DNA of 12,706 nt from Bacillota bacterium (GTDB lineage: Bacteria; Bacillota; Clostridia; Lachnospirales; Lachnospiraceae). The position numbers and the translations under genes are program-made. Location: positions 1-12,706 of the forward strand of contig JAEWPQ010000129.1 of the NCBI GenBank assembly GCA_023460575.1, written 5' to 3'. Shown piece by piece: positions 5,230-12,706 of this stretch; the first letter of the stretch is position 1, and every line of letters begins with the position of its first letter. The notes below the pieces were generated by a model. It worked only from the letters and a program-made list of their open reading frames with translations. It did not search any database and was not told the DNA's origin.

Positions 5230-7017
5230 CTATATATCTTTCGGAAGTTCAATTATAACGCTGTTCTTTAAATAAGGGATGCTTAAGAATGATATACGAA
5301 AAGAATCCCCATAGCACGCTTTCAGCCTCTTTTGTATATTGGAAAGTCCAAAATGTTGTTGAGACTCCGGTGAATTTTCCGAAATGCAGGCATTTGCAGT
5401 TTCGATATCAATTCCCATGCCATTGTCCGTTACTTCAATCCGGATCCGGTTATTTTCTGCTGATGATATCAGGATATCAATCCGGGGAGGGACCGGTTCA
5501 AAGCCGCTTACAGAACCGCCGAAACCGTGGCGTATGCAGTTTTCAGCCAGCGGCTGCAGAAGTATTTTCATCATTTTGCAGTCTTTTAATGAAGGATCAA
5601 TTTTTGTTTCCATCTGAATCCCGTTTGAAGAGTGGCGGTTCATGATTTCCATATAGGAAGTGACATGTTCCACTTCTTTTTCTACAGATATCAGCGTTTT
5701 TCCAAAACTCAGTGTAGTCCTTAAATATTTTCCCAGACTTTCCAGCATCCCCTCAGCAGTTTCCGAATGTCCGTTTAATATCTGGAAATGAATACATTCC
5801 AGAGTATTATAAAGAAAATGAGGATTAATCTGCTCCGACATCATCTGTATCTCTGCCATTGCCTTTTTTTGTTCCTCGTCCTTAATCTGTAAGAGCTGCA
5901 GCTGAATGGTATCGTACATCTGGTTTAACTGGACTCCCAAAAGGCTGATTTCGTCTGTATGGTTAAATTCTCTTCGTTTTGTATAGGTTTTGTCATTGAT
6001 GTTGCGGATTATAGTTCCAAGAACCCTTAAATTTCTGGTAAGAAGTCCGGAAAGAGCAAGGCTGAGTAAAACAGCCGCCAGAAAACAGGCAATCCACACA
6101 AGAATAAAAAACGAGCGGAGCTCCTTGATATCCCCGGTCAGTGCTGATTTTTTTGTCATGTGGACAACGTTTAAATTACAGAATTTAATTCGGTCCATGG
6201 TCAGAAACAGATCTTCATTTTCCGCTTTAACCGTTCCTTCCTGCCCGGGAGAGCCATCTGTAATCCACTGGCAGATCTGGGGAAGAAATGCATCCGGATA
6301 ATCTTTTTCCATGATATCCAAAGGCTGTCCGTTTTTGTCAGCCAGATACATGCAGTAAGTGTACCGGTTGGACATCCGGTTAAAATAATCCCGGATCTGC
6401 TCCGTATCAATCAGAAGAATAAACCGGACTTTCCTGCAGTCAGGAAGATCCTGATAAGCCAGATGCTTTGACGAGAGAATGCTGGAGACCGGATAGGAGA
6501 CTGGAATTACCCCTTTCTTGCCATACATGGTGCTGTACCGGGTGGGCAACACAGTTATATGCTGATATTGCCAGATATTCTCGGGAAGAAGTTTATCAAA
6601 GTGGCTGCTGATTCCAAGAGATGTGGGACTGAACATAATGAGATCATCTCCGCAGACCAGCACATTGTTTACAAGATCATGATTCTGAAGAAATGAATCA
6701 GTAACAGCTGCTGCAGAGTTGAAATAGCCGGCGTAGCCGGTAAAATTATAGTTGTTGATATCAGCGATCATCTGGGGAAAAGGCTCCTTTACCAGCAGAT
6801 GGTTTGTAGCGGCTGAGAGTGAATTAAACTGGGAAGAAAGGGAAGCCCCGGCCATCTGTACTGAGCTTCCCGCTCTTCTTAAGACTTCATTGGTGTTGCG
6901 CTCGTAAAAATAGAAATAAGACAGCTGTCCGATGAGAAGAAGAGCAGCCGAAGTAATGAAAATCATTCCAGTCACAAGCTGGTAACGGAATTTTAAATTG
7001 GCGAACCATTTGATCAT
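5230..7017 (-). CDS. YesM-type sensor histidine kinase
   Basis: A 595-residue membrane kinase. A membrane segment near residues 16-38 is followed by an extracellular sensor region of about 260 residues, probably Cache-like, and a second segment near 302-325. A HAMP-type linker (about 326-375) leads into the His_kinase domain of the LytS/YesM class: QINPHFLYNTLE with the phosphoacceptor H400, and LQPLAENCIRHG (N493) as N box. ATP-binding motifs are DNGMGI (531-536) and HFGLSNI (555-561). AAAGGAG lies 6 nt before the ATG, and the ATG overlaps the response-regulator stop by four nt (ATGA), so regulator and kinase are translationally coupled. In related systems the kinase senses an extracellular sugar or oligosaccharide, sometimes through a solute-binding protein. 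The divergent sugar ABC operon makes that the likely job; the ligand is unknown. Confidence 0.93.
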   Translation of the reverse strand: MIKWFANLKFRYQLVTGMIFITSAALLLIGQLSYFYFYERNTNEVLRRAGSSVQMAGASLSSQFNSLSAATNHLLVKEPFPQMIADINNYNFTGYAGYFNSAAAVTDSFLQNHDLVNNVLVCGDDLIMFSPTSLGISSHFDKLLPENIWQYQHITVLPTRYSTMYGKKGVIPVSYPVSSILSSKHLAYQDLPDCRKVRFILLIDTEQIRDYFNRMSNRYTYCMYLADKNGQPLDIMEKDYPDAFLPQICQWITDGSPGQEGTVKAENEDLFLTMDRIKFCNLNVVHMTKKSALTGDIKELRSFFILVWIACFLAAVLLSLALSGLLTRNLRVLGTIIRNINDKTYTKRREFNHTDEISLLGVQLNQMYDTIQLQLLQIKDEEQKKAMAEIQMMSEQINPHFLYNTLECIHFQILNGHSETAEGMLESLGKYLRTTLSFGKTLISVEKEVEHVTSYMEIMNRHSSNGIQMETKIDPSLKDCKMMKILLQPLAENCIRHGFGGSVSGFEPVPPRIDILISSAENNRIRIEVTDNGMGIDIETANACISENSPESQQHFGLSNIQKRLKACYGDSFRISFLSIPYLKNSVIIELPKDI

Positions 7018-8636
7018 GGACTGCTCCTTTCTCCGGCAGCAAACTGTTTCTGATATTCGGAAGGTGTGAGCCCGGTTCTTGCCTTAAAGGCACGGCTGAA
7101 GGAACGGTAATCCTCATAGCCCAGCAACAGGGAGACTTCTCCTGATGTATGTTCCTGGAATTTCAGCTGTTCCTGTGCATAGTTGATCTTTAAATCCAAT
7201 GTATAATCACGAAAATTCAGCTTTGTTTTATTTTTAAAATAGGTGCTGAAATAGCTTTTGCTAAGTCCCAGATAACTGCATACATCTTCAGTTCTGGGGT
7301 TTTTTAAGAGATTTTTATTAATGTAGTCAAGTGCTTTCTGAATGAAAGGATCGTTCTTGGCCGCCTGGCTGACCGCCAGTTCTTCTGCAAATCCGGAAAG
7401 GATTTTTATCATAAAACTTTCAATATCCTCTATTGAGTTCAGACTCTGCAGTGCTGCAAAGGAGTTGCCTGTATAACTTTTGGGAGGACCGTCCAGATAC
7501 CGGGATAACTGGCTTTGCATTGTGATAATCAGATAATTACACATACTGTATAGATAAGAAGGCGGGGGGAGAACGGGAGTCATCAGCTTATCCAAGTAAA
7601 GTTTTAAACGGATCTGTATGCCGTCTCTGTCATCCTTTAATACAGCATCCAGAAGATCATCTCCGGGCATAATCACGGCAGGCTGTCCGGTATCAAGAAC
7701 AGAAGAATCAATAACCGGACCAGTTTCAGGATAAATATGCCAGGTAATAATCTGCCTTGCCTCCTGAAAAGAGGCGGAAATTGCGCAGAGAGAAGAAACA
7801 GGTTTGCCGATGGCAGCTGTGATGCAGACAAGCCCATCATTGTTGATTTTCTTTATATGATACTCAAGCATCTTATGGAGTGAGTCCCACTGGTCTGACT
7901 GAAATGGAAGATTTACGATCATCACAAGACCGGCAGGAGCATAATCAGAAATCAGTGCCGGTAATCCGCTTATGTCTTCTTCCAGAGTTTCCACAAGAGG
8001 GACAAGTGTGTTCACCAGTTCAGCATTTTCTTCCGCATACGGATACGTGGAAAATGCCTGGATCAAAACCGCGCAGCTTTCCTTATCCCGTATGGGGAGA
8101 TCATACTCTTCAAATACCTTATTAAGCTCCTGGGCGGAAAGCTCTCCGCGAAGAAGCTGGGGGATTAAGTTCTGTTTTCGCAGGGAAACCTGCGCTTTCC
8201 GCAGCTTTCTCAGTGTGGAAAGCTGATCGCTGTGATAATCCCGCCTGCTTAGAATTTCTTCTTTTAAATTTTGTATCAAATCTGTTAAATCCCTGATGGA
8301 AATGGGCTTCAGTAAATATTCCTTCACCCCATACCGGATCGCATTCCTCGCATATTCAAATTCATCATAACCGCTTAATATAACAAAAGAACAGTCAAAC
8401 TGTTCCTCTTTCGCGCGCCTTACCAGCTCAAGTCCGTTCATCCCCGGCATTTGAATATCAGTTATTACAATATCCGGCTCATAATAGCGGATTTTATCCA
8501 GGGCTTCTGCCCCATTGGCAGCAGTCCCGATCAGCGTGATCGAATAATCTTCCCAGGGAATAATAGACCGGAGACCGGAACGGATCTCCGCCTCATCGTC
8601 TACAATCAGCAAGGTAATAATGGGTATTGGGCTCAT
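7014..8636 (-). CDS. YesN-type response regulator, AraC family
   Basis: A 540-residue cytoplasmic regulator. The N-terminal receiver domain has acidic residues D13/D14, the phosphoacceptor D60 in ITDIQMPGMNG, S88 in VILSGYDE and K110 in YLLKPI. A long central region (about 125-425) has no motif I recognise, as in many YesN proteins. The C-terminal AraC/XylS double helix-turn-helix spans about 430-535, with LGLSKSYFSTYFK and the closing LLGYEDYRSFSRAFKARTG. The start at 8636 is chosen because it gives the usual receiver N-terminus and has AAAGGA upstream; the frame extends 30 codons further, but those lie across the promoter. It precedes the kinase gene and is transcribed away from the solute-binding protein gene. 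Phosphorylated protein probably activates that divergent promoter, which has a poor -35. Confidence 0.93.
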   Translation of the reverse strand: MSPIPIITLLIVDDEAEIRSGLRSIIPWEDYSITLIGTAANGAEALDKIRYYEPDIVITDIQMPGMNGLELVRRAKEEQFDCSFVILSGYDEFEYARNAIRYGVKEYLLKPISIRDLTDLIQNLKEEILSRRDYHSDQLSTLRKLRKAQVSLRKQNLIPQLLRGELSAQELNKVFEEYDLPIRDKESCAVLIQAFSTYPYAEENAELVNTLVPLVETLEEDISGLPALISDYAPAGLVMIVNLPFQSDQWDSLHKMLEYHIKKINNDGLVCITAAIGKPVSSLCAISASFQEARQIITWHIYPETGPVIDSSVLDTGQPAVIMPGDDLLDAVLKDDRDGIQIRLKLYLDKLMTPVLPPPSYLYSMCNYLIITMQSQLSRYLDGPPKSYTGNSFAALQSLNSIEDIESFMIKILSGFAEELAVSQAAKNDPFIQKALDYINKNLLKNPRTEDVCSYLGLSKSYFSTYFKNKTKLNFRDYTLDLKINYAQEQLKFQEHTSGEVSLLLGYEDYRSFSRAFKARTGLTPSEYQKQFAAGERSSP

Positions 8637-8676
8637 AGCGGCATCCTTTCCTATGTTCGTATTGAAAAGTAAGGCA

Positions 8677-8705
8677 ATTATAGCATTGTGCATAATGAAA
8701 ATCAA
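8677..8705 (-). promoter_or_regulatory. Promoter of response regulator-kinase operon
   Basis: On the minus strand TTGATT (8705-8700), 17 nt, TATAAT (8682-8677) with a preceding TGc extended -10. Start of transcription would be near 8670, about 35 nt before the ATG at 8636. This is a strong constitutive-looking promoter, in contrast to the divergent one. Confidence 0.75.
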
Positions 8706-8735
8706 GGCGAAAGGCCATGGGTGCAATAATTCGTA

Positions 8736-8795
8736 AAAAATGTTACATGCATAGTAGAAAAAGTGGTGTTTTCATTTGGAAAAATGATTTATTAT
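8736..8795 (+). promoter_or_regulatory. Weak, probably activator-dependent promoter of ABC operon
   Basis: TATTAT (8790-8795) is a reasonable -10, but no good -35 lies 16-18 nt upstream. Two copies of AAAAATG (8736-8742, extended AAAAATGTTA; 8780-8786, AAAAATGATT) are 44 bp apart, about four helical turns, on the same face. They are candidate binding sites for the AraC-type regulator. The evidence is slight: AT-rich words recur easily. Confidence 0.3.
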
Positions 8796-8851
8796 TAAGG
8801 CACATCACCAACAAGAAGGTAATAGTTAACAAAAAGAAGGGAGCAGAAATT

Positions 8852-10294
8852 ATGAAAAAAACGAAACGACTGGCAGCAATGAGTATGGCTTGCCTGATGG
8901 CAGCATCGGCATTATCCGCATGTGGAGCAAAAAGCACGGAGCAGACGACTCCGGCAGCAGCAACAGGTGGTCAGGAGACAACTGCAGCCGCAGGGGGAGA
9001 AACAAAAAAGGATTCCGCTTCATCAGATAAGGTGAAAATCACCATCTGGACGGATAACCGGCATGATCTGGAGTACATGAACAAGGTGGTAGATGAATTT
9101 AATAAGACAAATGATCATATTGTGCTGGATTATGTTGTACAGACAGAAAACTACGAAAACTTACTTTCCATGGCGGCTAATTCAGGACAGTCACCGGATA
9201 TATTTTCTCAGATCAGCGGAGATGATTTTGCAAACTTCGCAGATAATGGAATTATCCAGCCTTTAAATGATTATCTGACTGATGAATTTAAAAAAGTAAA
9301 TGAGGTTGACCAGAATTTATACGAAGGCTGCAACGTAATAGGAGATAAAATATACTGGGTTCCATGTGGCAAAAGAAGCGGTTCCAGAATGATCTACAAC
9401 AAAGATGTCTTTGATAAACTGGGACTTAAACCACCAACAAAGATCAGTGAGCTTCCTGAAATTGCAAAGAAGATCACAGAGGCAGGAAAAGGGGATTATT
9501 ACGGCATCATTTTCCCAGGAGCAAGCGGTCCTTTCGAAAGATGGCTGGAGCATTCTGCAGAAATGAGTGGAGTTACTTTATATAACTACAAAGAAGGAAA
9601 ATTCGATTTTAACGGATTTAAGCCATACCTTGAAACTGTACGCCAGATGTTCCAGGATGGAAGCGTATTCCCTGGATCATCTTCCATGAAAATAGACCCG
9701 GCGCGTGTACAGTTTGCAGAAGGCCATGCAGCAATCCATGGCAATGCATCTCAGGAAGCAACTGTTTTAACCGAGCAGTTCCCAGCTAAGATTCAGTGGG
9801 GTGTTGCACAGCTGCCAACGTTAGACGGCGAGATCAAAGGCGCTGAGGCCTGCTCACCCAATACCGGCTGGATGATGAGTGCATTTACAGAGCATCCGAA
9901 GGAAGCATGGGAAGTTATTGCATACTTTGGATCCGAAAATGTATTAAAAGGCTACTTAGAAGGCGGCTATTCCCTGCCAATATCCAAATATATGGCAGAT
10001 AAGATTGATAAGAGCAAAACCGGAAGAATGGCTGATTTTGCAGGTGCTGACTATGAAGCAGTTTACCCGGTTGTTCCATCTGTAACTCCTGACGGCGAAA
10101 ATTACAGAGATGCGCTCTGGAATGCATGTCTCCCAGAAGGACCTTCTATCGATGAAACCATTACAAAATTAAATCAGACCTATAATGATGCTCTGGACAA
10201 AGAAGTAAAAATGGGCAAGACAAAACGTGTGGTTATTAAGGATTATGATCCTCTTCATCCAGGCGCAGGCACAGTGGAATATCTGGATAAGTAA
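8852..10294 (+). CDS. ABC transporter sugar-binding lipoprotein (CUT1)
   Basis: A 480-residue extracellular solute-binding protein of family 1. The lipoprotein signal peptide MKKTKRLAAM… ends at the lipobox LSAC, with lipidated Cys24. A low-complexity Ala/Thr/Ser linker (25-58) precedes the binding fold, which begins KITIWTDNRHDLEYMNKVVDEF (61 onward) and continues with SPDIFSQISGDDF and later WGVAQLPTLDGE, typical of carbohydrate-binding members. The start at 8852 is set by GAAGGGAG upstream and by the signal peptide; the frame is open 45 codons further but without a signal sequence at its end. It is the first gene of the operon, divergent from the YesM/YesN-type pair and followed by two permeases. 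It captures a sugar or oligosaccharide at the outer face of the membrane. The substrate is not readable: no hydrolase gene is present. Confidence 0.92.
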   Translation: MKKTKRLAAMSMACLMAASALSACGAKSTEQTTPAAATGGQETTAAAGGETKKDSASSDKVKITIWTDNRHDLEYMNKVVDEFNKTNDHIVLDYVVQTENYENLLSMAANSGQSPDIFSQISGDDFANFADNGIIQPLNDYLTDEFKKVNEVDQNLYEGCNVIGDKIYWVPCGKRSGSRMIYNKDVFDKLGLKPPTKISELPEIAKKITEAGKGDYYGIIFPGASGPFERWLEHSAEMSGVTLYNYKEGKFDFNGFKPYLETVRQMFQDGSVFPGSSSMKIDPARVQFAEGHAAIHGNASQEATVLTEQFPAKIQWGVAQLPTLDGEIKGAEACSPNTGWMMSAFTEHPKEAWEVIAYFGSENVLKGYLEGGYSLPISKYMADKIDKSKTGRMADFAGADYEAVYPVVPSVTPDGENYRDALWNACLPEGPSIDETITKLNQTYNDALDKEVKMGKTKRVVIKDYDPLHPGAGTVEYLDK

Positions 10295-10305
10295 AATGGT
10301 ATTAC

Positions 10306-10341
10306 GGCTGCTGCAAACAGAACTGCTGTCTTGCAGCAGCC
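10306..10341 (+). terminator. Intercistronic hairpin, partial terminator
   Basis: An 11-bp perfect inverted repeat GGCTGCTGCAA / TTGCAGCAGCC with a 14-nt loop, followed by TTTCTTTC, lies 11 nt after the binding-protein stop and 60 nt before the first permease. Such hairpins commonly terminate part of transcription or shield the 3' end of the binding-protein mRNA, giving more binding protein than permease. No new promoter is evident before the permease. Confidence 0.7.
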
Positions 10342-10403
10342 TTTCTTTCACTGGGAGGGCAGGAGCGGACAGGTGATTTTAGAACAAAAAAGGAGTGAAG
10401 GAA

Positions 10404-11333
10404 ATGAATTCAAACAAATCTTTGGGACATCGGTTAAAAAAGAGCTGGGATCATGGAGATATTCCCATGTGGCTGATGCTGATTCCCACTATCTTTTTTA
10501 TCCTGGTAATGTCGGTGTATCCATTTACATGGCTGATCCGGTATGTTTTTTATGATTACAATGGTTTTAAGGCATATTTTGTAGGCTTCGAAAATTTTAA
10601 ACGTATTACCGGAGATGGGATATACTGGAAGAGCGTTCTTCACACCTTTGAATATGCCATATTAAAACTTCTCTTTCTGCTTCCTCTTTCTCTTGCGACA
10701 GCGGTGCTTTTACAGAGAAAACGGCTTGGAAGTGGTCTGATGCAGGGGATTTATTTCCTTCCAACCGTCATCAGTTCAGCGGTATACAGCCTGATCTGGT
10801 ATTTTATCTTTGCCACTTATAACGGAGTCTTAAATGCTTTCCTGCAGGGCATAGGAGTGATACAGCAGCCTGTAGACTGGCTGGGCAGCGGAAAAACAGC
10901 AATGGCTGCGGTGGTCATAGTGGCAGTCTGGGGAGGCTTTGGAAATTATATGATCCTCCTGATTTCCGGTCTGGCAGGTATTCCTTCGGATGTATATGAA
11001 AGTGCACAGATTGACGGAGCTAATGGGATTCAGACTTTTTTCAAGATCACACTCCCAATGCTTGGACCTGTATTAAAAGTGGTCATCATGCTGGCAATTA
11101 CCACCGCATTTAAAGATTATGAATCCATACTGGTATTGACCGCAGGCGGTCCCAATAACCGGACTCATGTAATGTTCTCCTACATTTTCCAGATGGTATT
11201 TGGTACAGCAAGAGCAAAAACCCCGTTGCAGATCGGATATGGTTCCGTTCTCAGCATCGTTTCAGCGCTTATCGTTGGAGTTATCACCATCGTATATCTG
11301 AAGATCAGCAAAAAAATGGATGACATTTCATAG
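10404..11333 (+). CDS. CUT1 sugar ABC transporter permease (LplB/MsmF-like)
   Basis: A 309-residue inner subunit with about six membrane segments (first near 22-40). The EAA loop that docks the ATPase is YESAQIDGANGIQTFFKITLP (198-218). An initial segment followed by a large outer loop (about 50-75) and the closing LKISKKMDD fit the first permease of CUT1 sugar importers. ATG 10404 is chosen because AAGGAG is 8 nt upstream; the GTG nine nt earlier touches that site. The second permease starts 13 nt after its stop. It imports the ligand delivered by the lipoprotein. No ATPase gene is in the window, so a shared MsmK/UgpC-type ATPase is expected elsewhere. Confidence 0.93.
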   Translation: MNSNKSLGHRLKKSWDHGDIPMWLMLIPTIFFILVMSVYPFTWLIRYVFYDYNGFKAYFVGFENFKRITGDGIYWKSVLHTFEYAILKLLFLLPLSLATAVLLQRKRLGSGLMQGIYFLPTVISSAVYSLIWYFIFATYNGVLNAFLQGIGVIQQPVDWLGSGKTAMAAVVIVAVWGGFGNYMILLISGLAGIPSDVYESAQIDGANGIQTFFKITLPMLGPVLKVVIMLAITTAFKDYESILVLTAGGPNNRTHVMFSYIFQMVFGTARAKTPLQIGYGSVLSIVSALIVGVITIVYLKISKKMDDIS

Positions 11334-11346
11334 GAGGGAGAAAACA

Positions 11347-12222
11347 ATGGCAAAAGAAAGAACAGGGCATTCCGTAGAATCCCGCAAGACTAAAATGATT
11401 AATGTTGTTATTTTTCTTCTCCTTGCAACACTGGCATTTTTCACTGTTTATCCGGTGATTTATATCCTGTTTGGTTCCTTTAAAACCAACAATGAGCTGG
11501 TACGCGGCGGTGTAAATCTGCTTCCCCAGAAATTCATTCTGGACAATTACAAACAGGCATGGGAAATGGCGAATTTCTCACGATACACCATGAACAGCCT
11601 TGTACTCAGTTTTGGAGTAATGGCAGTTTCCCTTACTGTAAGCAGTATGGCGGGCTATGTATTTTCCAGAAAAGAATTCAAGCTGAAAAGCCTGATCTAT
11701 AATTCCATGGTAATGTTCATGTTTATCAATGTGGGCAGCGTTGCACTCCGTCCATTGTTTGAACTGGCTGTAAAACTGCACATGAACCGGTCCCTGATCT
11801 CCATCATACTGATATCAGCCGGTGGCGGTCAGGCAACGTATGTATTCCTGATTCATGGGTTTATGAACAGCATTCCAAAAGAAATGGATGAAGCAGCAAA
11901 AATAGATGGCTGCAGCTTTTTCGGAATCTATTACAGAGTCATTCTTCCTGTTTTAAAGCCAGCTTTGGCGAGTGTTGCCTTATTATCATTCCGCGGCGGC
12001 TGGAATGAATACATCCTTCCTTTAATCTTTACCATGACCAATGAAAAGCTTCGCCCTCTGACCGTAGGGGTCGTTGCTCTCCAGAATGCAGGAGACGGAG
12101 CTGCAGCGTGGAACATTCTGTTTGCAGGTTCTGCCATCGCCATTGTTCCCATTATCCTTGTTTATATGGCAGCAAGCAGGCAGTTTATGGGCGGAATGAC
12201 AGCAGGAGCAGTTAAGGGTTAA
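11347..12222 (+). CDS. CUT1 sugar ABC transporter permease (LplC/MsmG-like)
   Basis: A 291-residue permease with about six membrane segments; the first lies near 19-43, followed by SFKTNNEL, typical of this subfamily. The EAA loop is EMDEAAKIDGCSFFGIYYRV (179-198), with the conserved EAA-x3-G spacing. The C-terminal end RQFMGGMTAGAVKG is the characteristic tail of the second CUT1 permease. GGAGGGAG precedes ATG 11347; a frame extension to 11320 overlaps the previous gene and lacks a ribosome site. It forms the channel heterodimer with the preceding permease. No convincing terminator follows, so transcription may run into the next gene. Confidence 0.93.
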   Translation: MAKERTGHSVESRKTKMINVVIFLLLATLAFFTVYPVIYILFGSFKTNNELVRGGVNLLPQKFILDNYKQAWEMANFSRYTMNSLVLSFGVMAVSLTVSSMAGYVFSRKEFKLKSLIYNSMVMFMFINVGSVALRPLFELAVKLHMNRSLISIILISAGGGQATYVFLIHGFMNSIPKEMDEAAKIDGCSFFGIYYRVILPVLKPALASVALLSFRGGWNEYILPLIFTMTNEKLRPLTVGVVALQNAGDGAAAWNILFAGSAIAIVPIILVYMAASRQFMGGMTAGAVKG

Positions 12223-12241
12223 GATTCCTTCTGGTAATCAA

Positions 12242-12308
12242 AATAAGACTATGCTACAATGTTAGAAAAGAGTCTGGGAAACACTGCCAGTATGTAGGGG
12301 GTCTTATT
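12242..12308 (+). repeat. Inverted repeat spanning promoter and start region
   Basis: AATAAGAC (12242-12249) is the exact reverse complement of GTCTTATT (12301-12308), which lies between the ribosome site and the ATG at 12309. Only a transcript reading through from the ABC operon would contain both arms; the local transcript would contain just the second. See the finding on translational insulation. Confidence 0.4.
12252..12260 (+). promoter_or_regulatory. Extended -10 promoter upstream of DUF4846-like gene
   Basis: TGCTACAAT is an extended -10 element (TG at 12252-12253, TACAAT at 12255-12260). The -35 at the right distance (TGGTAA, 12232-12237) is poor, which extended -10 promoters tolerate. 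Transcription would begin near 12267, about 40 nt before the ATG. Confidence 0.5.
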
Positions 12309-12706
12309 ATGAAGCGAACCATCAGTTTTGTTATAGCCGGGGCGATACTTTGTATGGCGGCTGTTTCGGTGCGGTCAGATCATCCGGTGATTATTTTAAA
12401 TGAGCAGCCGGTACCTTATGCTGCTGCGCCGGAACGCGGCCTGTCAATTGTTTCGCTGGAGGAAACCAAAAAGGAAAGCAAAATAGAAAGTTCTTCAGCT
12501 GGAAGTGATATGACGGGTGATAAAGCTTTGCTTTTAGATCCTGCCGGTTCTACGCTGGAGAGCCGTTTCCTGGTTCCTGCCGGTTACAGGAGACTGGAAA
12601 AACCGGCAGGAAGCCTGCAGGGATATTTAAGACAGTATTCCATGAAAACGGACAAGAGTCCCGTACTTTTATATGACGGTAAGGAGAAAAAACGCCAGGA
12701 TGTACA
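12309..12706 (+). CDS. Secreted DUF4846-like protein, 3' truncated by window
   Basis: The first 132 residues are visible. An N-terminal hydrophobic stretch (MKRTISFVIAGAILCMAAVS) is a signal peptide or membrane anchor, followed by a Ser/Glu/Lys-rich linker (about 48-75). The folded part starts at LESRFLVPAGYRRLEKPAGSLQ (82 onward) and contains YLRQYSMKTDKSPVLLYDGKEK, which matches the opening pattern I know from DUF4846 proteins (GY.R…GS…YLR…K…SPV.LYDG). That family has no firmly established function; it is often extracellular. AGGGGGT sits 6 nt before ATG. It has its own extended -10 promoter, so a functional link with the sugar ABC operon is not implied. The family call rests on pattern memory and is moderately sure. 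Confidence 0.75.
   Translation, partial: MKRTISFVIAGAILCMAAVSVRSDHPVIILNEQPVPYAAAPERGLSIVSLEETKKESKIESSSAGSDMTGDKALLLDPAGSTLESRFLVPAGYRRLEKPAGSLQGYLRQYSMKTDKSPVLLYDGKEKKRQDV

Noticed and set aside
8637..8726. 30-codon N-terminal extension of the response regulator
   Set aside because: It covers the promoter at 8677-8705 and adds no known domain; the receiver fold begins normally at the ATG at 8636, which has AAAGGA upstream.
8717..8851. 45-codon N-terminal extension of the binding protein
   Set aside because: It would bury the lipoprotein signal peptide, and the ATG at 8852 has a good ribosome site.

Overview
The window looks like chromosome from a spore-forming, low-to-mid G+C anaerobe of the Bacillota, most likely a Lachnospiraceae member (Clostridium cluster XIVa, Lacrimispora/Enterocloster-like). 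This rests on four things: a BclA-type collagen-like exosporium protein, the BlaI/M56 genes, the YesM/YesN-type two-component system next to a CUT1 sugar transporter, and strong AGGAGG-type ribosome sites with sigma-A promoters. The genus is inference from protein style, not a search.

Layout. Positions 1-769 hold the 3' part of a collagen-like spore-surface gene (15 perfect GPTGDT hexapeptides plus a BclA-like C-terminal domain), closed by a hairpin terminator. Positions 823-1275 hold no convincing intact gene: there is a possible decayed minus-strand coding remnant (839-979), then a near-consensus extended -10 promoter and a roughly 190-nt structured leader. The leader precedes a DHA3/MefA-like MFS efflux transporter (1276-2565), which ends in a cUUCGg-capped terminator. 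Next come an orphan BlaI/MecI-family repressor (2733-3158, plus strand) and, convergent to it, a compact three-gene minus-strand operon: a second BlaI-like repressor (5036-4632), an M56/BlaR1-like membrane metalloprotease without a penicillin-binding sensor (4630-3464), and an 86-residue secreted small protein that overlaps it by 17 nt (3480-3220).

From 5230 to 12222 lies a sugar-uptake locus. A YesN-type AraC response regulator and a YesM-type histidine kinase (minus strand, 4-nt overlap) are divergent from a lipoprotein solute-binding protein and two CUT1 permeases (plus strand). No ATPase and no glycoside hydrolase are present, so the transporter probably uses a shared MsmK-type ATPase and its substrate cannot be read from here. 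The window ends in the 5' part of a secreted DUF4846-like protein with its own extended -10 promoter.

How they work together (inference): the kinase senses an extracellular carbohydrate-related signal and the AraC regulator activates the weak promoter of the adjacent ABC operon. Separately, the M56 protease senses an unknown surface signal and inactivates its cognate repressor. The orphan paralogue, about 55% identical by hand alignment, may share operators with it. The most unusual part of the window is this M56/BlaI/small secreted protein circuit with its orphan second repressor; the second is the structured leader of the MFS gene.
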